Notes: a model not told the origin generated them from the letters alone. 64,000 bases of DNA from a gamma proteobacterium HdN1 (GCA_000198515.1 FP929140.1:3012527-3076526), one strand, 5' to 3'; positions 45,769-55,015 are shown, counted from the first letter of the stretch. Translations and numbers: made by a program.

Positions 45769-46493
45769 TAGCAAAGCCCTCCGTTGACTGCAATAACTTG
45801 GCGGGTGATATAGGCGGCGCCTTCGCTCATCAGAAAGCTGACTGTGGCCGCAACTTCTTCTGGTTTGCCGATGCGTTGAGCGGGAATTTCTTGAATGAGC
45901 CTGTCGGCAGGGAGTTCGGCCACCATATCGGTTTCGATCAGCCCTGGCGCAACGCAATTCACGGTAATGTTGCGCTTCGCAAGCTCCAGAGCGAGCGCTT
46001 TGCTCGCGCCGATGATTCCAGCTTTCGAGGCGCTGTAGTTGACTTGCCCGCGATTTCCAACAAGGCCGGATACCGAGGTAAGCGATACGATGCGCCCGGG
46101 TTTTCGGGTGCGTACCATGGGCATCACGACGGGATTCAGAACGTTATAAAACCCATCTAGGTTGGTGCGCAGTACTAGATCCCAGTCTTCGCCGCTGATG
46201 GACGGGAAGGCGTTATCGCGTGTAATGCCAGCGTTGCATACCACGCCATAATAGGCACCGTGCTGTTCCATGTCTTCAAGGAGACGATCAGCACATTCGC
46301 TGCGGTTTGCGATATCGAAACGTAGCAAGCGTGCCGTGCGGCCATAAGCCTCGACTTCCTGCAGCACCGTGCGTGCGGCGCTTTCGTTGCTGTGATAATT
46401 CACAACGATGTCAAAACCGTCTTTTGCCAAGCGTAAGGCGATGGCCCTGCCAATGCCTCGGCTCGCACCGGTCACAAGTACCGTTTGATTCAT
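45768..46493 (-). CDS. 3-oxoacyl-ACP reductase, ApeQ type
   Basis: A 241-residue short-chain dehydrogenase of the FabG type that reduces each new 3-keto group in polyene synthesis using NADPH. VLVTGASRGIGRAIAL is the cofactor loop, VVCNAGITRD the structural motif, and SVSGLVG, then YSASKAG give the Ser, Tyr and Lys of the active site. Overlaps the dehydratase gene by ATGA upstream and the ketosynthase gene by one base downstream, so translation is coupled along the operon. Confidence 0.9.
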   Translation of the reverse strand: MNQTVLVTGASRGIGRAIALRLAKDGFDIVVNYHSNESAARTVLQEVEAYGRTARLLRFDIANRSECADRLLEDMEQHGAYYGVVCNAGITRDNAFPSISGEDWDLVLRTNLDGFYNVLNPVVMPMVRTRKPGRIVSLTSVSGLVGNRGQVNYSASKAGIIGASKALALELAKRNITVNCVAPGLIETDMVAELPADRLIQEIPAQRIGKPEEVAATVSFLMSEGAAYITRQVIAVNGGLC

Positions 46494-46957
46494 GTGTTTT
46501 CCTTTAGGAAAGCGTCCGCGTCCTGCGGAAGGAATACGTTAATGCTTGCTTCGAGATGGGTGTCCTGTCCGGTCATCACACACCGGAATACACATAACCC
46601 GTTGCCGTCTTGTACGGAACGCTCCGCGTGAATTTCTAGCGCTTGCCCCACGGGAAAATGCGTTACGTTTGAGTGATATTGACGGGTGCCAAGTAAAAAA
46701 CCGAGCTGTATTTCTTGGCCTGCTTTTTTTCTGTGAATGCCGGAATAGGTGGCGATTGCTTGTGCCATGTATTCGATGCCTACCCACGCAGGAACGCTAT
46801 CACCTGCGCTGTTACGGCTCTCGTGATTGAATAACCCATCGTTGCGCGGCGTGCAGCGTACGGTGATGGATTCTTCGTTATAGTCGATGACTTCATCAAT
46901 CAAAACCATCTGGCCAGAGTGAGGAAGTAGTTCTTCTACAGTCCACGGTAACTTCAT
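46490..46957 (-). CDS. 3-hydroxyacyl-ACP dehydratase, ApeP type
   Basis: A 155-residue hot-dog protein. LPHSGQMVLIDEV contains the catalytic His of ApeP-like dehydratases, and SVPAWVGIEYMAQAIATYSG is the central helix with the acidic residue. LGFLLGTRQYHSNV is the second strand pair. In the APE pathway it removes water from 3-hydroxyacyl-ACP to form the conjugated double bonds. Overlaps both neighbours by four bases. Confidence 0.9.
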   Translation of the reverse strand: MKLPWTVEELLPHSGQMVLIDEVIDYNEESITVRCTPRNDGLFNHESRNSAGDSVPAWVGIEYMAQAIATYSGIHRKKAGQEIQLGFLLGTRQYHSNVTHFPVGQALEIHAERSVQDGNGLCVFRCVMTGQDTHLEASINVFLPQDADAFLKENT

Positions 46958-48183
46958 AGTGCGCGTCCAAAAATAAGGGAGACGTTGTTGCCACCAAATG
47001 CGAAGGAATTGCTCATGGTGTACTGGATCGGGCGCGGCAGGCGCTCATTTTGACGCACCAATGCAATTGGCGGAAGCGTTTGATCGAAGATCCCAGAGTA
47101 TTGGTGAGGCGGCAGTGCGTGCGTTTTATTTGTATTTGAAAGTGTAAGTAAGCAAAACGCAGCTTCAATTGCGCTGGCTGCGCCAAGCGTGTGGCCGGTT
47201 AAAGGTTTTGTCGAGCTGCACGGCACACCGGTAGGAAATACCTGCGCCATTGCGTGTGCTTCCATGGCATCGTTTTGGTGCGTGCCGGTGCCATGCAGGT
47301 TTACATAGTCAATGGCATCAGCGGCGAGATCCGCGCGTTGCAATGCGGTTTGCATTGCTTTGATTGCGCCCTTACCTTGTGGGTCGGGTGCGGAAATATG
47401 GTGTGCGTCTAGGGAAATGCCGCCGCCAAGGAAACGGGCGGCAGGGCGCTCGGTAAGGTGCTCCTGCTTGCTGAGCAGAAATAGGGCTGCGCCTTCGCCG
47501 ATATTGATTCCGTTGCGTTGTTCCGAAAAAGGATCGCTTTGGGTGCGGCTTACAGAGTCCAACGCTGAAAAACCGTTGAGCGTCAACCTGCAAAGGGTAT
47601 CAGCGCCACCGGTAATGACTGCATCGCAAAGGTTTTGCTCTAGCAGCCGTTTGGCGGCAATCATCGCGCGGCCGCTGGAGGAGCAGGCAGTTGATACGAC
47701 CCATGCAGGCCCTGTGATTTGCCAATAGCGAGCAAGAAAATCTGCTGGTGAGCCAATCTCTTGCATCGGATAGCGGTAGCTAGGGTTGTTCCCTGAAAGC
47801 ATGCGCTCGCACTCGTGAATGCCGCTGGTGCTGGTTCCGAGCACAATGCCGATCCGTGATTCGCCAAAGCGCGAAATTGAGTTACGCACTGCGTCATCAA
47901 TTTGTTGTGCGGCATCGAGCAGCACCCGGTTGTTACGGCTTGCATAGATGGCGCGATCGTCTTGCGATGCGTCTATTAACGAGGTGTTCGGGAATGGTGG
48001 AATCTGCGGGAGGGTAGCAATGGGAAGCGCGCCTACAGGAAGTGCGTGATTTGCCACCCAGCCAGTTTGCATTTGTAGGCCGGAGTCGCCGGCAAACAGT
48101 TTTGCCGCAATTTCTTCGGGGCGGTTGCCGAGTGCGCAGTTGAGGCCGAATGTGTTGATGTAGATCGTCACAGTGGAATCCAT
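46954..48183 (-). CDS. Beta-ketoacyl-ACP synthase, ApeO type
   Basis: A 409-residue ketosynthase. Catalytic Cys in VVSTACSSSGRAMIAAK, His residues in NLHGTGTHQNDAM and PLTGHTLGAASAIEA; FAFGGNNVSLIFG ends the fold. In studied APE systems ApeO forms a heterodimer with the chain-length factor ApeC, which is encoded at the start of this operon. The start overlaps the end of the lipoprotein gene by 16 bases and the stop overlaps the dehydratase start by four. Confidence 0.9.
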   Translation of the reverse strand: MDSTVTIYINTFGLNCALGNRPEEIAAKLFAGDSGLQMQTGWVANHALPVGALPIATLPQIPPFPNTSLIDASQDDRAIYASRNNRVLLDAAQQIDDAVRNSISRFGESRIGIVLGTSTSGIHECERMLSGNNPSYRYPMQEIGSPADFLARYWQITGPAWVVSTACSSSGRAMIAAKRLLEQNLCDAVITGGADTLCRLTLNGFSALDSVSRTQSDPFSEQRNGINIGEGAALFLLSKQEHLTERPAARFLGGGISLDAHHISAPDPQGKGAIKAMQTALQRADLAADAIDYVNLHGTGTHQNDAMEAHAMAQVFPTGVPCSSTKPLTGHTLGAASAIEAAFCLLTLSNTNKTHALPPHQYSGIFDQTLPPIALVRQNERLPRPIQYTMSNSFAFGGNNVSLIFGRAL

Positions 48184-48722
48184 TCCAGAGTTTTGAGGTG
48201 AATCGTATACAGACCGTTGCTGCGCATGATTTTGATATGTTGTGGTGCTTTGCGGCTGCCTTCATAATCAATGCGGGCCCATTCTATGTGATTCAGCGAG
48301 ATAACTCGTGTGTCATTTTGTGGCGATTCCTTTACCTCCCACGCTTGTGCGCGCAACGCATCGGCGGGCCAGAGTGCAAACTGGATGTCCCGTAGTATGG
48401 TGGCTGGGTCAGGGCCTCGGCCGCGCATCCAAGGCGGGGTTTCCGCAAGGATCTTCCCTTGATTGTCGAGGCTCGCCTTGATGAGGGTTTGCCCTTGTGG
48501 GGTGGTTGCGATGGCCTGCATCTGAGTAGGGAGGAGCGCCAGCTGCACGATGGCTTCCTGCGTATGGCCTTGGGATTCGATGCGCATTGCTTGAGTGGCT
48601 TCTATCTGAAGGTCCCCCGCGCTCGGCAGTGTAAGCGGTGGTGTGCCGGCACATGCGCTTGTGAGCAGTAGGATTGCGAGAAAACCAAGAGGATGGATGG
48701 TTTTCAATGGCAGTGGAATCAT
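48168..48722 (-). CDS. DUF3261 lipoprotein, ApeN type
   Basis: A 184-residue lipoprotein: the signal ends with LLLTSACAG, then a small beta-rich domain with PLKTIHPLG at the start, SLDNQGKILAETPPWMRG and DIQFALWPADALRAQAW (the DUF3261 signature). In APE clusters this protein accompanies LolA- and MMPL-type proteins and is taken to be part of the outer-membrane export of the aryl polyene lipid. Overlaps the transporter stop by four bases (ATGA) and the ketosynthase start by 16. Confidence 0.85.
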   Translation of the reverse strand: MIPLPLKTIHPLGFLAILLLTSACAGTPPLTLPSAGDLQIEATQAMRIESQGHTQEAIVQLALLPTQMQAIATTPQGQTLIKASLDNQGKILAETPPWMRGRGPDPATILRDIQFALWPADALRAQAWEVKESPQNDTRVISLNHIEWARIDYEGSRKAPQHIKIMRSNGLYTIHLKTLEWIPL

Positions 48723-51235
48723 GGTGCAACCCCAATTTTTGCGGCAGTTTCAGTGGTGAGGCTTTGGTTTTGCAATGGGATGGCTTGATCGGCCTGATCG
48801 CTGGGCTTTAATCCAACCCAAAGCCAAGCAAATAGCCAGCAGAATACGATGCCAAGTAATACGCTTGCACCAAATGCGCTGACCGCTGGCGTGGTGGATA
48901 CGCAGAGTAGCCCAAAGGAAAACAGCGTAGTCAGTACGTCAAGCGCGATCCCTAATGCGGTGTTTTCGAGGTGGTCATCGGCCTCGTAGAAATAGATGGC
49001 ATAATCTACCCCCATGCCAAGTACTACGAGAAAACCAAACAGGCTGAAGATGTTGAAGGTAAGGCCAAGCCAGCCATGTATACCAATCGTTAGGAGAACG
49101 GCTAGAGTAGGTGCAATGACCACTTGGAGCGCATCTCTCATCCCATATCGAATGGATAGAAACCCCCAAATTGCGATCAATGCAACACCGATCAGCACAC
49201 TGGTGTAGCGACGGTAGTCTCCCAGGAGCTGGGAAATATCGCTAACAGGATCTACAAGGCGAACGCCTTCGATTGCAGCGAGTGCTTCGCGCAGCGCGGG
49301 GATGTCGGTTGCACCTTGCAGGGCAATACGAGATGCGACTCCCTTTGGTGTGGAACCTAGCCAAAGGGTACGCCACGGTGCCGCTACAGGCAGAGAGAGA
49401 GCGGTGTTGATATCGAGCAGATTTTTTTGTGCGTTGTGGAAGCTCTGCCATTCCTTTTCAACAGTTGCGGGATTTAGCCCTTGCTGGATGAGTAAATCCT
49501 TCAGCTGCGTTGTGGGTGAAAAAATGGAATCTTCTAGTAAGGCAAGATTTTTTTTCTGGGTGCTGGCGTCAAGAATCCATTGGGATAGTGCGGCGTAGCT
49601 TGCCAGCCGCTGCCGTTCGATAAAACTCTCTAATATCGGAGCAAGTTGTTGCTCTCGCTTCAGCAGTGCTTGTTCGTCAATTGCCTCGACAAGAATAAAT
49701 TCGCTGTTTTGGCGAATTCCGAAGGCGTTGCGCAGAAGCTGATCTTCAATGCTTAGTTGCGCGTCGGTACCGTAAAGGTCACGAATACTGTCGTTACTCT
49801 GGATTTGCGTAATGCCGGCCAGAGCGATTCCAATCACGACAAGGATGATCGTCATTCTCTGTGGCAGAAAGTACTGCCGAAGCTGTAGTGAACGGCGAAT
49901 CAATTTCAGCAGGATTGGATCGTGTTTGCGCTGAAATCCGTGGAGTAAGACTGGAAATACCATTACGACCATGGTGTAAGCACTCAATAGTGAGAGCGCC
50001 GAAAATACCGCAATCTGTTGTAATCCTGGGAAGGGTGCAAGGCCGAGCAGCGCGTATGCGAGCACGCTCGTGAGCATGCTGAGAGTGAGCCCTGGCGCTA
50101 ACTTTTGTAGGGCACTCCGAGCAGACCATTGACCTTGCGACTTGAAGGCGTCCGCCATGAGGTGTACGGCGTAGTCAATGGAGACTCCGGTAAGGCTTGC
50201 GCCAAAGATTAGGGTCATCAAATGGACGCGCTCGAATACGAGGCCGCAGCCTAGCAAAGCAACCCAGCTACCATAGGCCACCGGAACTAGACAAAGTAAC
50301 GCCCGTGGTGAGCGGAAAACCAAGAGCAGTAAGCCAAGCGCTGCAATCATGGAACCAAGCCCAACGGTGGAGATTTCTTGTTCGGCCTGTTGTGCTGCGG
50401 CGGCTGCAAATAACGCGGCGCCGGTCGCAAGTACTTTGCCGCCCAGCGCTTCTTGGTGGAGGCGTATCTCTTGGATCAGATCTGCAATTTGTTTCGGCGC
50501 TTCCAACGTAAATGCGTCGGTTTTGTTGATCAGAATTAAAAATGCACCCTCTCGCCCTGCAATGTTCGCCTGCCATAAGCGAGTTTCAGGGTTGAAATTG
50601 GGAGCCTGCAGCGGAAGCGCCTTCAGCCACGCATTAGTCAAACCAAAAAGATCTTGTTGTAGTGGAATCGGGCCGCTGGATATGGGAGAGGTGATTCTCG
50701 CAAGATAGGCTTGTACAAATTCCAGTGTGTGTTGTGAATCAGTGCTGCTTTTGGAAGAGGCGTCCGTCTGTAACGTGGAGAGTGATGCGCGAATTTCTGG
50801 AGAAAGTAATGCAAATCGCCACGGTAACAGTGCGCTAAGCTGCTGTGCGCTGGGAATCGGCGTTTCGCTGTAAATCTCAAGAAATAGCCCGCTCGCGTTC
50901 AACTTTTTGTGAAGGTTATTTACAAGCTCCGGCAGAGTTTCTTTGCGGCTCGGGCTTACCCATAGCAAGGTGGTATGGGCAAGTGCGGCTTCTGCGGTCT
51001 GTTGGGCTTTTTGAATCGCGGGGTCTTGATCTTTTGTGGGGAGTAGAGAAAACAGGTTGGCATCCAAGCGCAAGCCTTGATGCCATTGTTGATAGGAGAA
51101 AATACCCAGCGCGCAGGTGATCAATAGCCAGATTACGGCTGGGAGGAATCGCGGCATCCGTTTGGGCCGATTCTTCTCTTCCGCGCGGGCTGGCGGGGAG
51201 TGTTTGGAGGGTGGCTTACCAGTGAAAGGTATCAT
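48719..51235 (-). CDS. MMPL/RND-type exporter, ApeM type
   Basis: An 838-residue inner-membrane transporter of the MMPL branch of RND proteins. One helix at residues 30-48, a large periplasmic loop (to about 255), five helices, a second periplasmic loop (about 460-660) and a final set of five helices. TGVSIDYAVHLMADAF and LGMGVDYAIYFYEADD are the two GxxxDY proton-relay motifs typical of the family. It probably exports the aryl polyene lipid across the inner membrane with the LolA-like protein. Overlaps the lolA-like gene by 20 bases and the lipoprotein gene by four. Confidence 0.9.
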   Translation of the reverse strand: MIPFTGKPPSKHSPPARAEEKNRPKRMPRFLPAVIWLLITCALGIFSYQQWHQGLRLDANLFSLLPTKDQDPAIQKAQQTAEAALAHTTLLWVSPSRKETLPELVNNLHKKLNASGLFLEIYSETPIPSAQQLSALLPWRFALLSPEIRASLSTLQTDASSKSSTDSQHTLEFVQAYLARITSPISSGPIPLQQDLFGLTNAWLKALPLQAPNFNPETRLWQANIAGREGAFLILINKTDAFTLEAPKQIADLIQEIRLHQEALGGKVLATGAALFAAAAAQQAEQEISTVGLGSMIAALGLLLLVFRSPRALLCLVPVAYGSWVALLGCGLVFERVHLMTLIFGASLTGVSIDYAVHLMADAFKSQGQWSARSALQKLAPGLTLSMLTSVLAYALLGLAPFPGLQQIAVFSALSLLSAYTMVVMVFPVLLHGFQRKHDPILLKLIRRSLQLRQYFLPQRMTIILVVIGIALAGITQIQSNDSIRDLYGTDAQLSIEDQLLRNAFGIRQNSEFILVEAIDEQALLKREQQLAPILESFIERQRLASYAALSQWILDASTQKKNLALLEDSIFSPTTQLKDLLIQQGLNPATVEKEWQSFHNAQKNLLDINTALSLPVAAPWRTLWLGSTPKGVASRIALQGATDIPALREALAAIEGVRLVDPVSDISQLLGDYRRYTSVLIGVALIAIWGFLSIRYGMRDALQVVIAPTLAVLLTIGIHGWLGLTFNIFSLFGFLVVLGMGVDYAIYFYEADDHLENTALGIALDVLTTLFSFGLLCVSTTPAVSAFGASVLLGIVFCWLFAWLWVGLKPSDQADQAIPLQNQSLTTETAAKIGVAP

Positions 51236-51917
51236 TTTCTTCGGCGCTGAGTTCGCGGTCGCTGGTGATTTGGTCGAAATGAATGCGGGTTTCGTCGCCC
51301 GAATTTTCGATGATTACGATGGTGGAGACGAATTCCGTTCCGTGGACTTCGATGCTTTGTGCGTGGGCTGCAAAAAGAGAGTTGGGCTTGGGGGCTAAGT
51401 GGGCACGCCATTCACTTTTGATTTGTGATGCACTGATATCGAAGTGCAGAGAGAGTTGCTCCCAATCACCGGCGACGAGCTGACGGATCATTTTGGTCAT
51501 GAGCTTCACAGCCGGTTGCTGGCTTGCGTCAATGGTTTCACGCTCACCGGATGCGTTGATTTGCAATATGCCTGCGTCGGTCAGAACCAGATCGCTGGGA
51601 ATCGGCGTGTCGTTGTGCATCCAGATTCCTAAGGTGCGAGCTAGTACAAAATTGCCTTTGCTGACAAGGGGGCGAGTCATGATCGTGAATTGTTTTTCCT
51701 GCACAAACTGCCCTCGTAGCACAGGGGATTTGTCGAGCTGTTGGCTAATTTCTGAAACAGTAATGGATTGGCTCGTTGCCGCTTCAGGGTGGTTCGGAAT
51801 GCTTGCGTGAGAACTCTCTGCAAACAGTGTAAAAACCATAAAAAGCACAAGCGGCAGACCAATGAGGGCAGTAATATAAAAGCGACTACGCCAGTGATAT
51901 ATATGCTTTAGCTGCAT
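51216..51917 (-). CDS. LolA-like outer-membrane carrier, ApeL type
   Basis: A 233-residue periplasmic protein. A signal peptide (LIGLPLVLFMVFTLFAESSHA) is followed by the LolA-type fold: LDKSPVLRGQFVQEKQFTIM, VSKGNFVLAR, GIWMHNDTP. LolA-like proteins of APE clusters are thought to ferry the lipid-linked polyene through the periplasm. The start overlaps the thioesterase end by 10 bases; the stop lies within the exporter gene. Confidence 0.9.
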   Translation of the reverse strand: MQLKHIYHWRSRFYITALIGLPLVLFMVFTLFAESSHASIPNHPEAATSQSITVSEISQQLDKSPVLRGQFVQEKQFTIMTRPLVSKGNFVLARTLGIWMHNDTPIPSDLVLTDAGILQINASGERETIDASQQPAVKLMTKMIRQLVAGDWEQLSLHFDISASQIKSEWRAHLAPKPNSLFAAHAQSIEVHGTEFVSTIVIIENSGDETRIHFDQITSDRELSAEENDTFHW

Positions 51918-52378
51918 ACAGAATCTCCCGCGTTTGTGAAGCTTTGATGGGTGGTGGAATGCAGCTCACTCACTCTTTGCAAAAGAATGTCAGGGGAAGC
52001 CCATTGCATTTCGCCATTCGCAATACTAACTGCAACCTGTGTCGTACTTGCGCGAAGTAGACGCTCACCGTTATTGGCTGCGGTAATCAGATAGTTGATC
52101 TTTAGTCGATGCTCCCACTCGACGAGAGAAGCTGAGATGCGAATTTCTTGCCCAAATCGAGCGCCTTTGATGTAGCGCATTTGCATGTCGATAATGGGCC
52201 ATAAAAATCCGGAGGCTTCCATTTCATCGTAGTTATAACGGATGGAGTCCAGTAATTCGCAGCGAGCGATTTCTAGATATTTGGCATAGTGGCCGTGCCA
52301 GACCACGCTCATTCGATCGACGTCGTGGAATGGCACTTTTACGATTGCGCTGCGCGTAAGAATCCCTTCAGTCCTCAT
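51908..52378 (-). CDS. Hot-dog thioesterase (YbgC/4-HBA-CoA type), ApeK type
   Basis: A 156-residue acyl-thioesterase. VPFHDVDRMSVVWHGHYAKYLEIARCELL contains the conserved Asp and His region of the 4-hydroxybenzoyl-CoA thioesterase family, then FLWPIIDMQMRYIKGARFG. The preferred ATG (52378) lies 11 bases inside the end of the ammonia-lyase gene; an ORF extension upstream of it shows no family features. It could release or edit acyl intermediates of the polyene pathway. Confidence 0.85.
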   Translation of the reverse strand: MRTEGILTRSAIVKVPFHDVDRMSVVWHGHYAKYLEIARCELLDSIRYNYDEMEASGFLWPIIDMQMRYIKGARFGQEIRISASLVEWEHRLKINYLITAANNGERLLRASTTQVAVSIANGEMQWASPDILLQRVSELHSTTHQSFTNAGDSVCS

Positions 52379-53918
52379 AAAAGCGCAGGCTCCGTTGCTG
52401 GATGCGTGAGGTAAGATCAGGTAGCTCTCTTTCCAGTGCCCGATCTTCGGATAGGAATGGCGAGAATTCGCGAATATCGGCCATGGTTTGTTGTAGTGCT
52501 GGCGGTAGGTCGTGTGCAGGTGTGCCGAGTTGTTTGCAGCGCAGTTCAACGGCTTGGATACTTGCAAGCAAACAGGCGCTTGCCACTTGTTCGGTGAGTT
52601 GCAGCACCCGCAGGCAGTCGCGGGCAGAGATGGTGCCCATGCTTACCTTGTCTTGGTTGTGGCACTCGGTGGAGCGTGAGAAAATACTTGCGGGCAAGGT
52701 GTTTTTCAGGGCTTCAGCCGTCCATGCCGATACTGCGATTTGAACGGCTTTGAAACCGTGATTCAAGGGGCGGCGTTCTGAGCTGGCACCGGAAAGGTTT
52801 GCGGGTAGCCCTTGGTTCATTTTGGGGTCGGCGATGCAGGCCAGTTGGCGATCCATTAAGTCGGCAATGTTAGCGACCGCCGTTTTTAGGGAGTCCATTG
52901 CGAAGGCAATATGGCCGCCGTAAAAATGGCCGCCGTGTAGGACTTGTTCCCCGATCGGGTCGATAATGGGGTTGTCGTTTGCGCTATTGAGTTCGTTCTC
53001 AATAAATTGGCGTAGCCACGGTAGGCTGTCCTGTAAAACGCCGATTACGTGGGGCGCACAGCGTAGTGAATAGCGGTCTTGAAGGCGGGCGTATTGATGT
53101 TGATTCTTAGGCTGATAATTCAGGTCGTCGCGTAGTCGATTTGCGATGCGGCCTTGGCCTGGATGCGGTTTCGCGGAGAACAGCACTTCATCAAAATGGA
53201 AGGCGTTGCCTTGCATGGCGATGCTGGTAAGTGCCGTGATCCGCGTTGCTACTTGGGCAAGATATTCGGCGCGTTTGAATGCGATGCAGGCGAGTGCGGT
53301 CATGACGGCGGTGCCGTTCATGATGGCAAGGCCCTCTTTTGGCTTGAGGGGGAGTGGCGCGAGTTCGAGCTTGGCGAGTACTTCTTGCGTGGGCTTGATT
53401 TCGCCGTCGAAGTGGACGTTTCGCTCTCCGGCAAGTGCTGCTGCGACGTAGGAGAGCGGGGTCAGATCGCCGCTTGCGCCTACGGAGCCTTCTTCGGGTA
53501 TTAGGGGCAGAATATCGTGCTGGAGGAAAGATTCGATCTGTTCCAACAGTGCGTAGCGCACGCCAGAAAACCCTTTGGTGAGGGAGACAAGGCGGGCTGC
53601 GAGGATTGCGCGGGTGGCTTCGGGATCAAAAATGGCGCCCATGCCGCAGCCGTGAAAGGTATAAAGTTGGCGCGGCAGATCGTCCACTTGGTGAAGTGGA
53701 ACGTGAGTGGTGCATGAATCCCCGTAACCGGTAGTCACGCCATAAATTACGCCGTCTGTTTTTAGCAAGCGCTCAAGAAAGAGTGCGCCTGCTTGGATGT
53801 GTTCGACAAATGCGGGTGAGCTGTCCAAGATGAGACAGTGTTCACGACGCGCAATGTGTACGATGTCTTCGATGTGGACTTCCTGTTGTCCAATGACGAT
53901 AGTCTGTATAGATTCCAT
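52368..53918 (-). CDS. Aromatic amino acid ammonia-lyase (HAL/PAL/TAL family)
   Basis: A 516-residue MIO enzyme that removes ammonia from an aromatic amino acid. GSVGASGDLTPLSYVAA has the Ala-Ser-Gly that forms the MIO cofactor; YGVTTGYGDS carries the catalytic Tyr loop; NDNPIIDP and GGHFYGGHIAFAMDSLK follow as in HAL. The selectivity position reads TFHGCG, unlike the Ser-His of true histidine lyases, so Tyr or Phe is the probable substrate, yielding coumarate or cinnamate as aryl starter. ATG 53918 is preferred over an upstream GTG because it starts just after the acyltransferase stop. Confidence 0.9.
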   Translation of the reverse strand: MESIQTIVIGQQEVHIEDIVHIARREHCLILDSSPAFVEHIQAGALFLERLLKTDGVIYGVTTGYGDSCTTHVPLHQVDDLPRQLYTFHGCGMGAIFDPEATRAILAARLVSLTKGFSGVRYALLEQIESFLQHDILPLIPEEGSVGASGDLTPLSYVAAALAGERNVHFDGEIKPTQEVLAKLELAPLPLKPKEGLAIMNGTAVMTALACIAFKRAEYLAQVATRITALTSIAMQGNAFHFDEVLFSAKPHPGQGRIANRLRDDLNYQPKNQHQYARLQDRYSLRCAPHVIGVLQDSLPWLRQFIENELNSANDNPIIDPIGEQVLHGGHFYGGHIAFAMDSLKTAVANIADLMDRQLACIADPKMNQGLPANLSGASSERRPLNHGFKAVQIAVSAWTAEALKNTLPASIFSRSTECHNQDKVSMGTISARDCLRVLQLTEQVASACLLASIQAVELRCKQLGTPAHDLPPALQQTMADIREFSPFLSEDRALERELPDLTSRIQQRSLRFYED

Positions 53919-53923
53919 GACGC

Positions 53924-55015
53924 TCACGAGGGTAGTTTCCAAAATTGAAAGAAGTTGAACCACTGGAGTGGCGTTTCAGCGCAATAACGCTCCAGCCATT
54001 TTGAATAACGTGCAACATAGGCTTGCACGTCGGTGTCGCGGGTTTTGCGCCGCAATACGATTTGTTCCGCGAAGGGCTCGATTTTAATTCGGTAGGATTT
54101 TTCTGAATAGTTGGGTTTTTCAGAATGGTAGAATTTTTCTGAATGATTGTTCGGGCCTGCACGATATGGCGACTCTGTGCTTGGTGTCTCGGGTGTAGAC
54201 TGTTTGTTGCGAGAAAGATTAGCGCGGGGCAGCTTGGTGCAAGACAGCAATACCGTTGGACATTTCAGCAAATTGGCGAGGATGTAGGGGCCTTGTGGAA
54301 AAGCCGCTGGCTTGCCAAGAAACGAGGTGATGGAATTTCGCTGGCTGTTGATGGCAACCCGATCGCCCATGATGACGATCCAGCCGCCTTGCTGGATTCG
54401 TTCTTGCAGTTGGATGGCCGTATCTGCACTCACGTCAGTCACCTGGAGAAGCTCCAGTGAGCGAGCGCCAGATTGCTCCAGCAAATGGTTAAAATTTCGT
54501 GCGTGGTGGGTATGCACTAACACCGTTAATGGCGGCATATCGTAGCGGCTGGCAAGTGCGCGACAGACTTCCATGTTGCCTACATGGGCGGTAATCATGA
54601 TGCCGCCGATGCCTTGTTGGCGGTAATTCTGGATGATTTCCTGCCCCTGCAAATCAACGTCTTCCCAGCTGATTTTCCCTTGCCACGCGAAAAATTTGTC
54701 AATAATCGCATCGGCGAAGCTCATGAAATGACGAAACGAGCCTAGCGTGTTGGCGCGAAGTTTTTGTTCGGAGGTTTCTCCATTTTTAGGCGAAAACGCG
54801 CTCACGGCTTGCAGATATTCAAGTGACGCGTGCCGCGCTTTTTTTCCAAGTAAAAAGAAATAAAAGACGATCACGTAGACCAATGGGGCGATTACCTTTC
54901 TTCCCAATGTGCCTAGGAGTGCGAGCGTGATTCGCATCCCCCAGAGTGCGCCGGCCTCACGTTGCCGAGCCCAGTGCCAGCTTGAAATTCGGCGCGCTTC
55001 GTTCGCGTTAGTCAT
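53924..55015 (-). CDS. LpxL-like lysophospholipid acyltransferase
   Basis: A 363-residue LpxL/HtrB-type acyltransferase. HWARQREAGALWGMRI is the family start, one N-terminal membrane helix follows, and ITAHVGNMEVCRALA provides the HxxxxE/D active site with GDRVAI as the second motif. It probably attaches the polyene or a fatty acid to the lipid anchor. A roughly 45-residue insertion (about residues 262-305) contains three in-frame 18-bp repeats (HSEKFY, HSEKPN, YSEKSY) between LSCTKL and RIKIEPFAE, where family members run straight on. Overlaps the AMP-ligase gene by 8 bases. Confidence 0.85.
   Translation of the reverse strand: MTNANEARRISSWHWARQREAGALWGMRITLALLGTLGRKVIAPLVYVIVFYFFLLGKKARHASLEYLQAVSAFSPKNGETSEQKLRANTLGSFRHFMSFADAIIDKFFAWQGKISWEDVDLQGQEIIQNYRQQGIGGIMITAHVGNMEVCRALASRYDMPPLTVLVHTHHARNFNHLLEQSGARSLELLQVTDVSADTAIQLQERIQQGGWIVIMGDRVAINSQRNSITSFLGKPAAFPQGPYILANLLKCPTVLLSCTKLPRANLSRNKQSTPETPSTESPYRAGPNNHSEKFYHSEKPNYSEKSYRIKIEPFAEQIVLRRKTRDTDVQAYVARYSKWLERYCAETPLQWFNFFQFWKLPS
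54092..54145. repeat. Three 18-bp in-frame tandem repeats
   Basis: Units 54092-54109, 54110-54127 and 54128-54145 on the plus strand read back as CATTCAGAAAAATTCTAC and two variants in the acyltransferase gene. They encode the hexapeptides HSEKFY, HSEKPN and YSEKSY. Because 18 is a multiple of three, copy-number change would alter protein length without breaking the frame. Confidence 0.85.

Noticed and set aside
45769-45957. Upstream extension of the ApeR-type ketosynthase
   Set aside because: It lies inside the ketoreductase gene, and the ketosynthase fold begins exactly at MRRVVITG.
52379-52567. Upstream extension of the thioesterase
   Set aside because: It lies inside the ammonia-lyase gene and precedes the conserved hot-dog start; the short form has the normal family length.
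53842-54162. Minus-strand frame with IQKNSTILKNPT repeats
   Set aside because: It is a different-frame shadow of the 18-bp repeats inside the acyltransferase gene.
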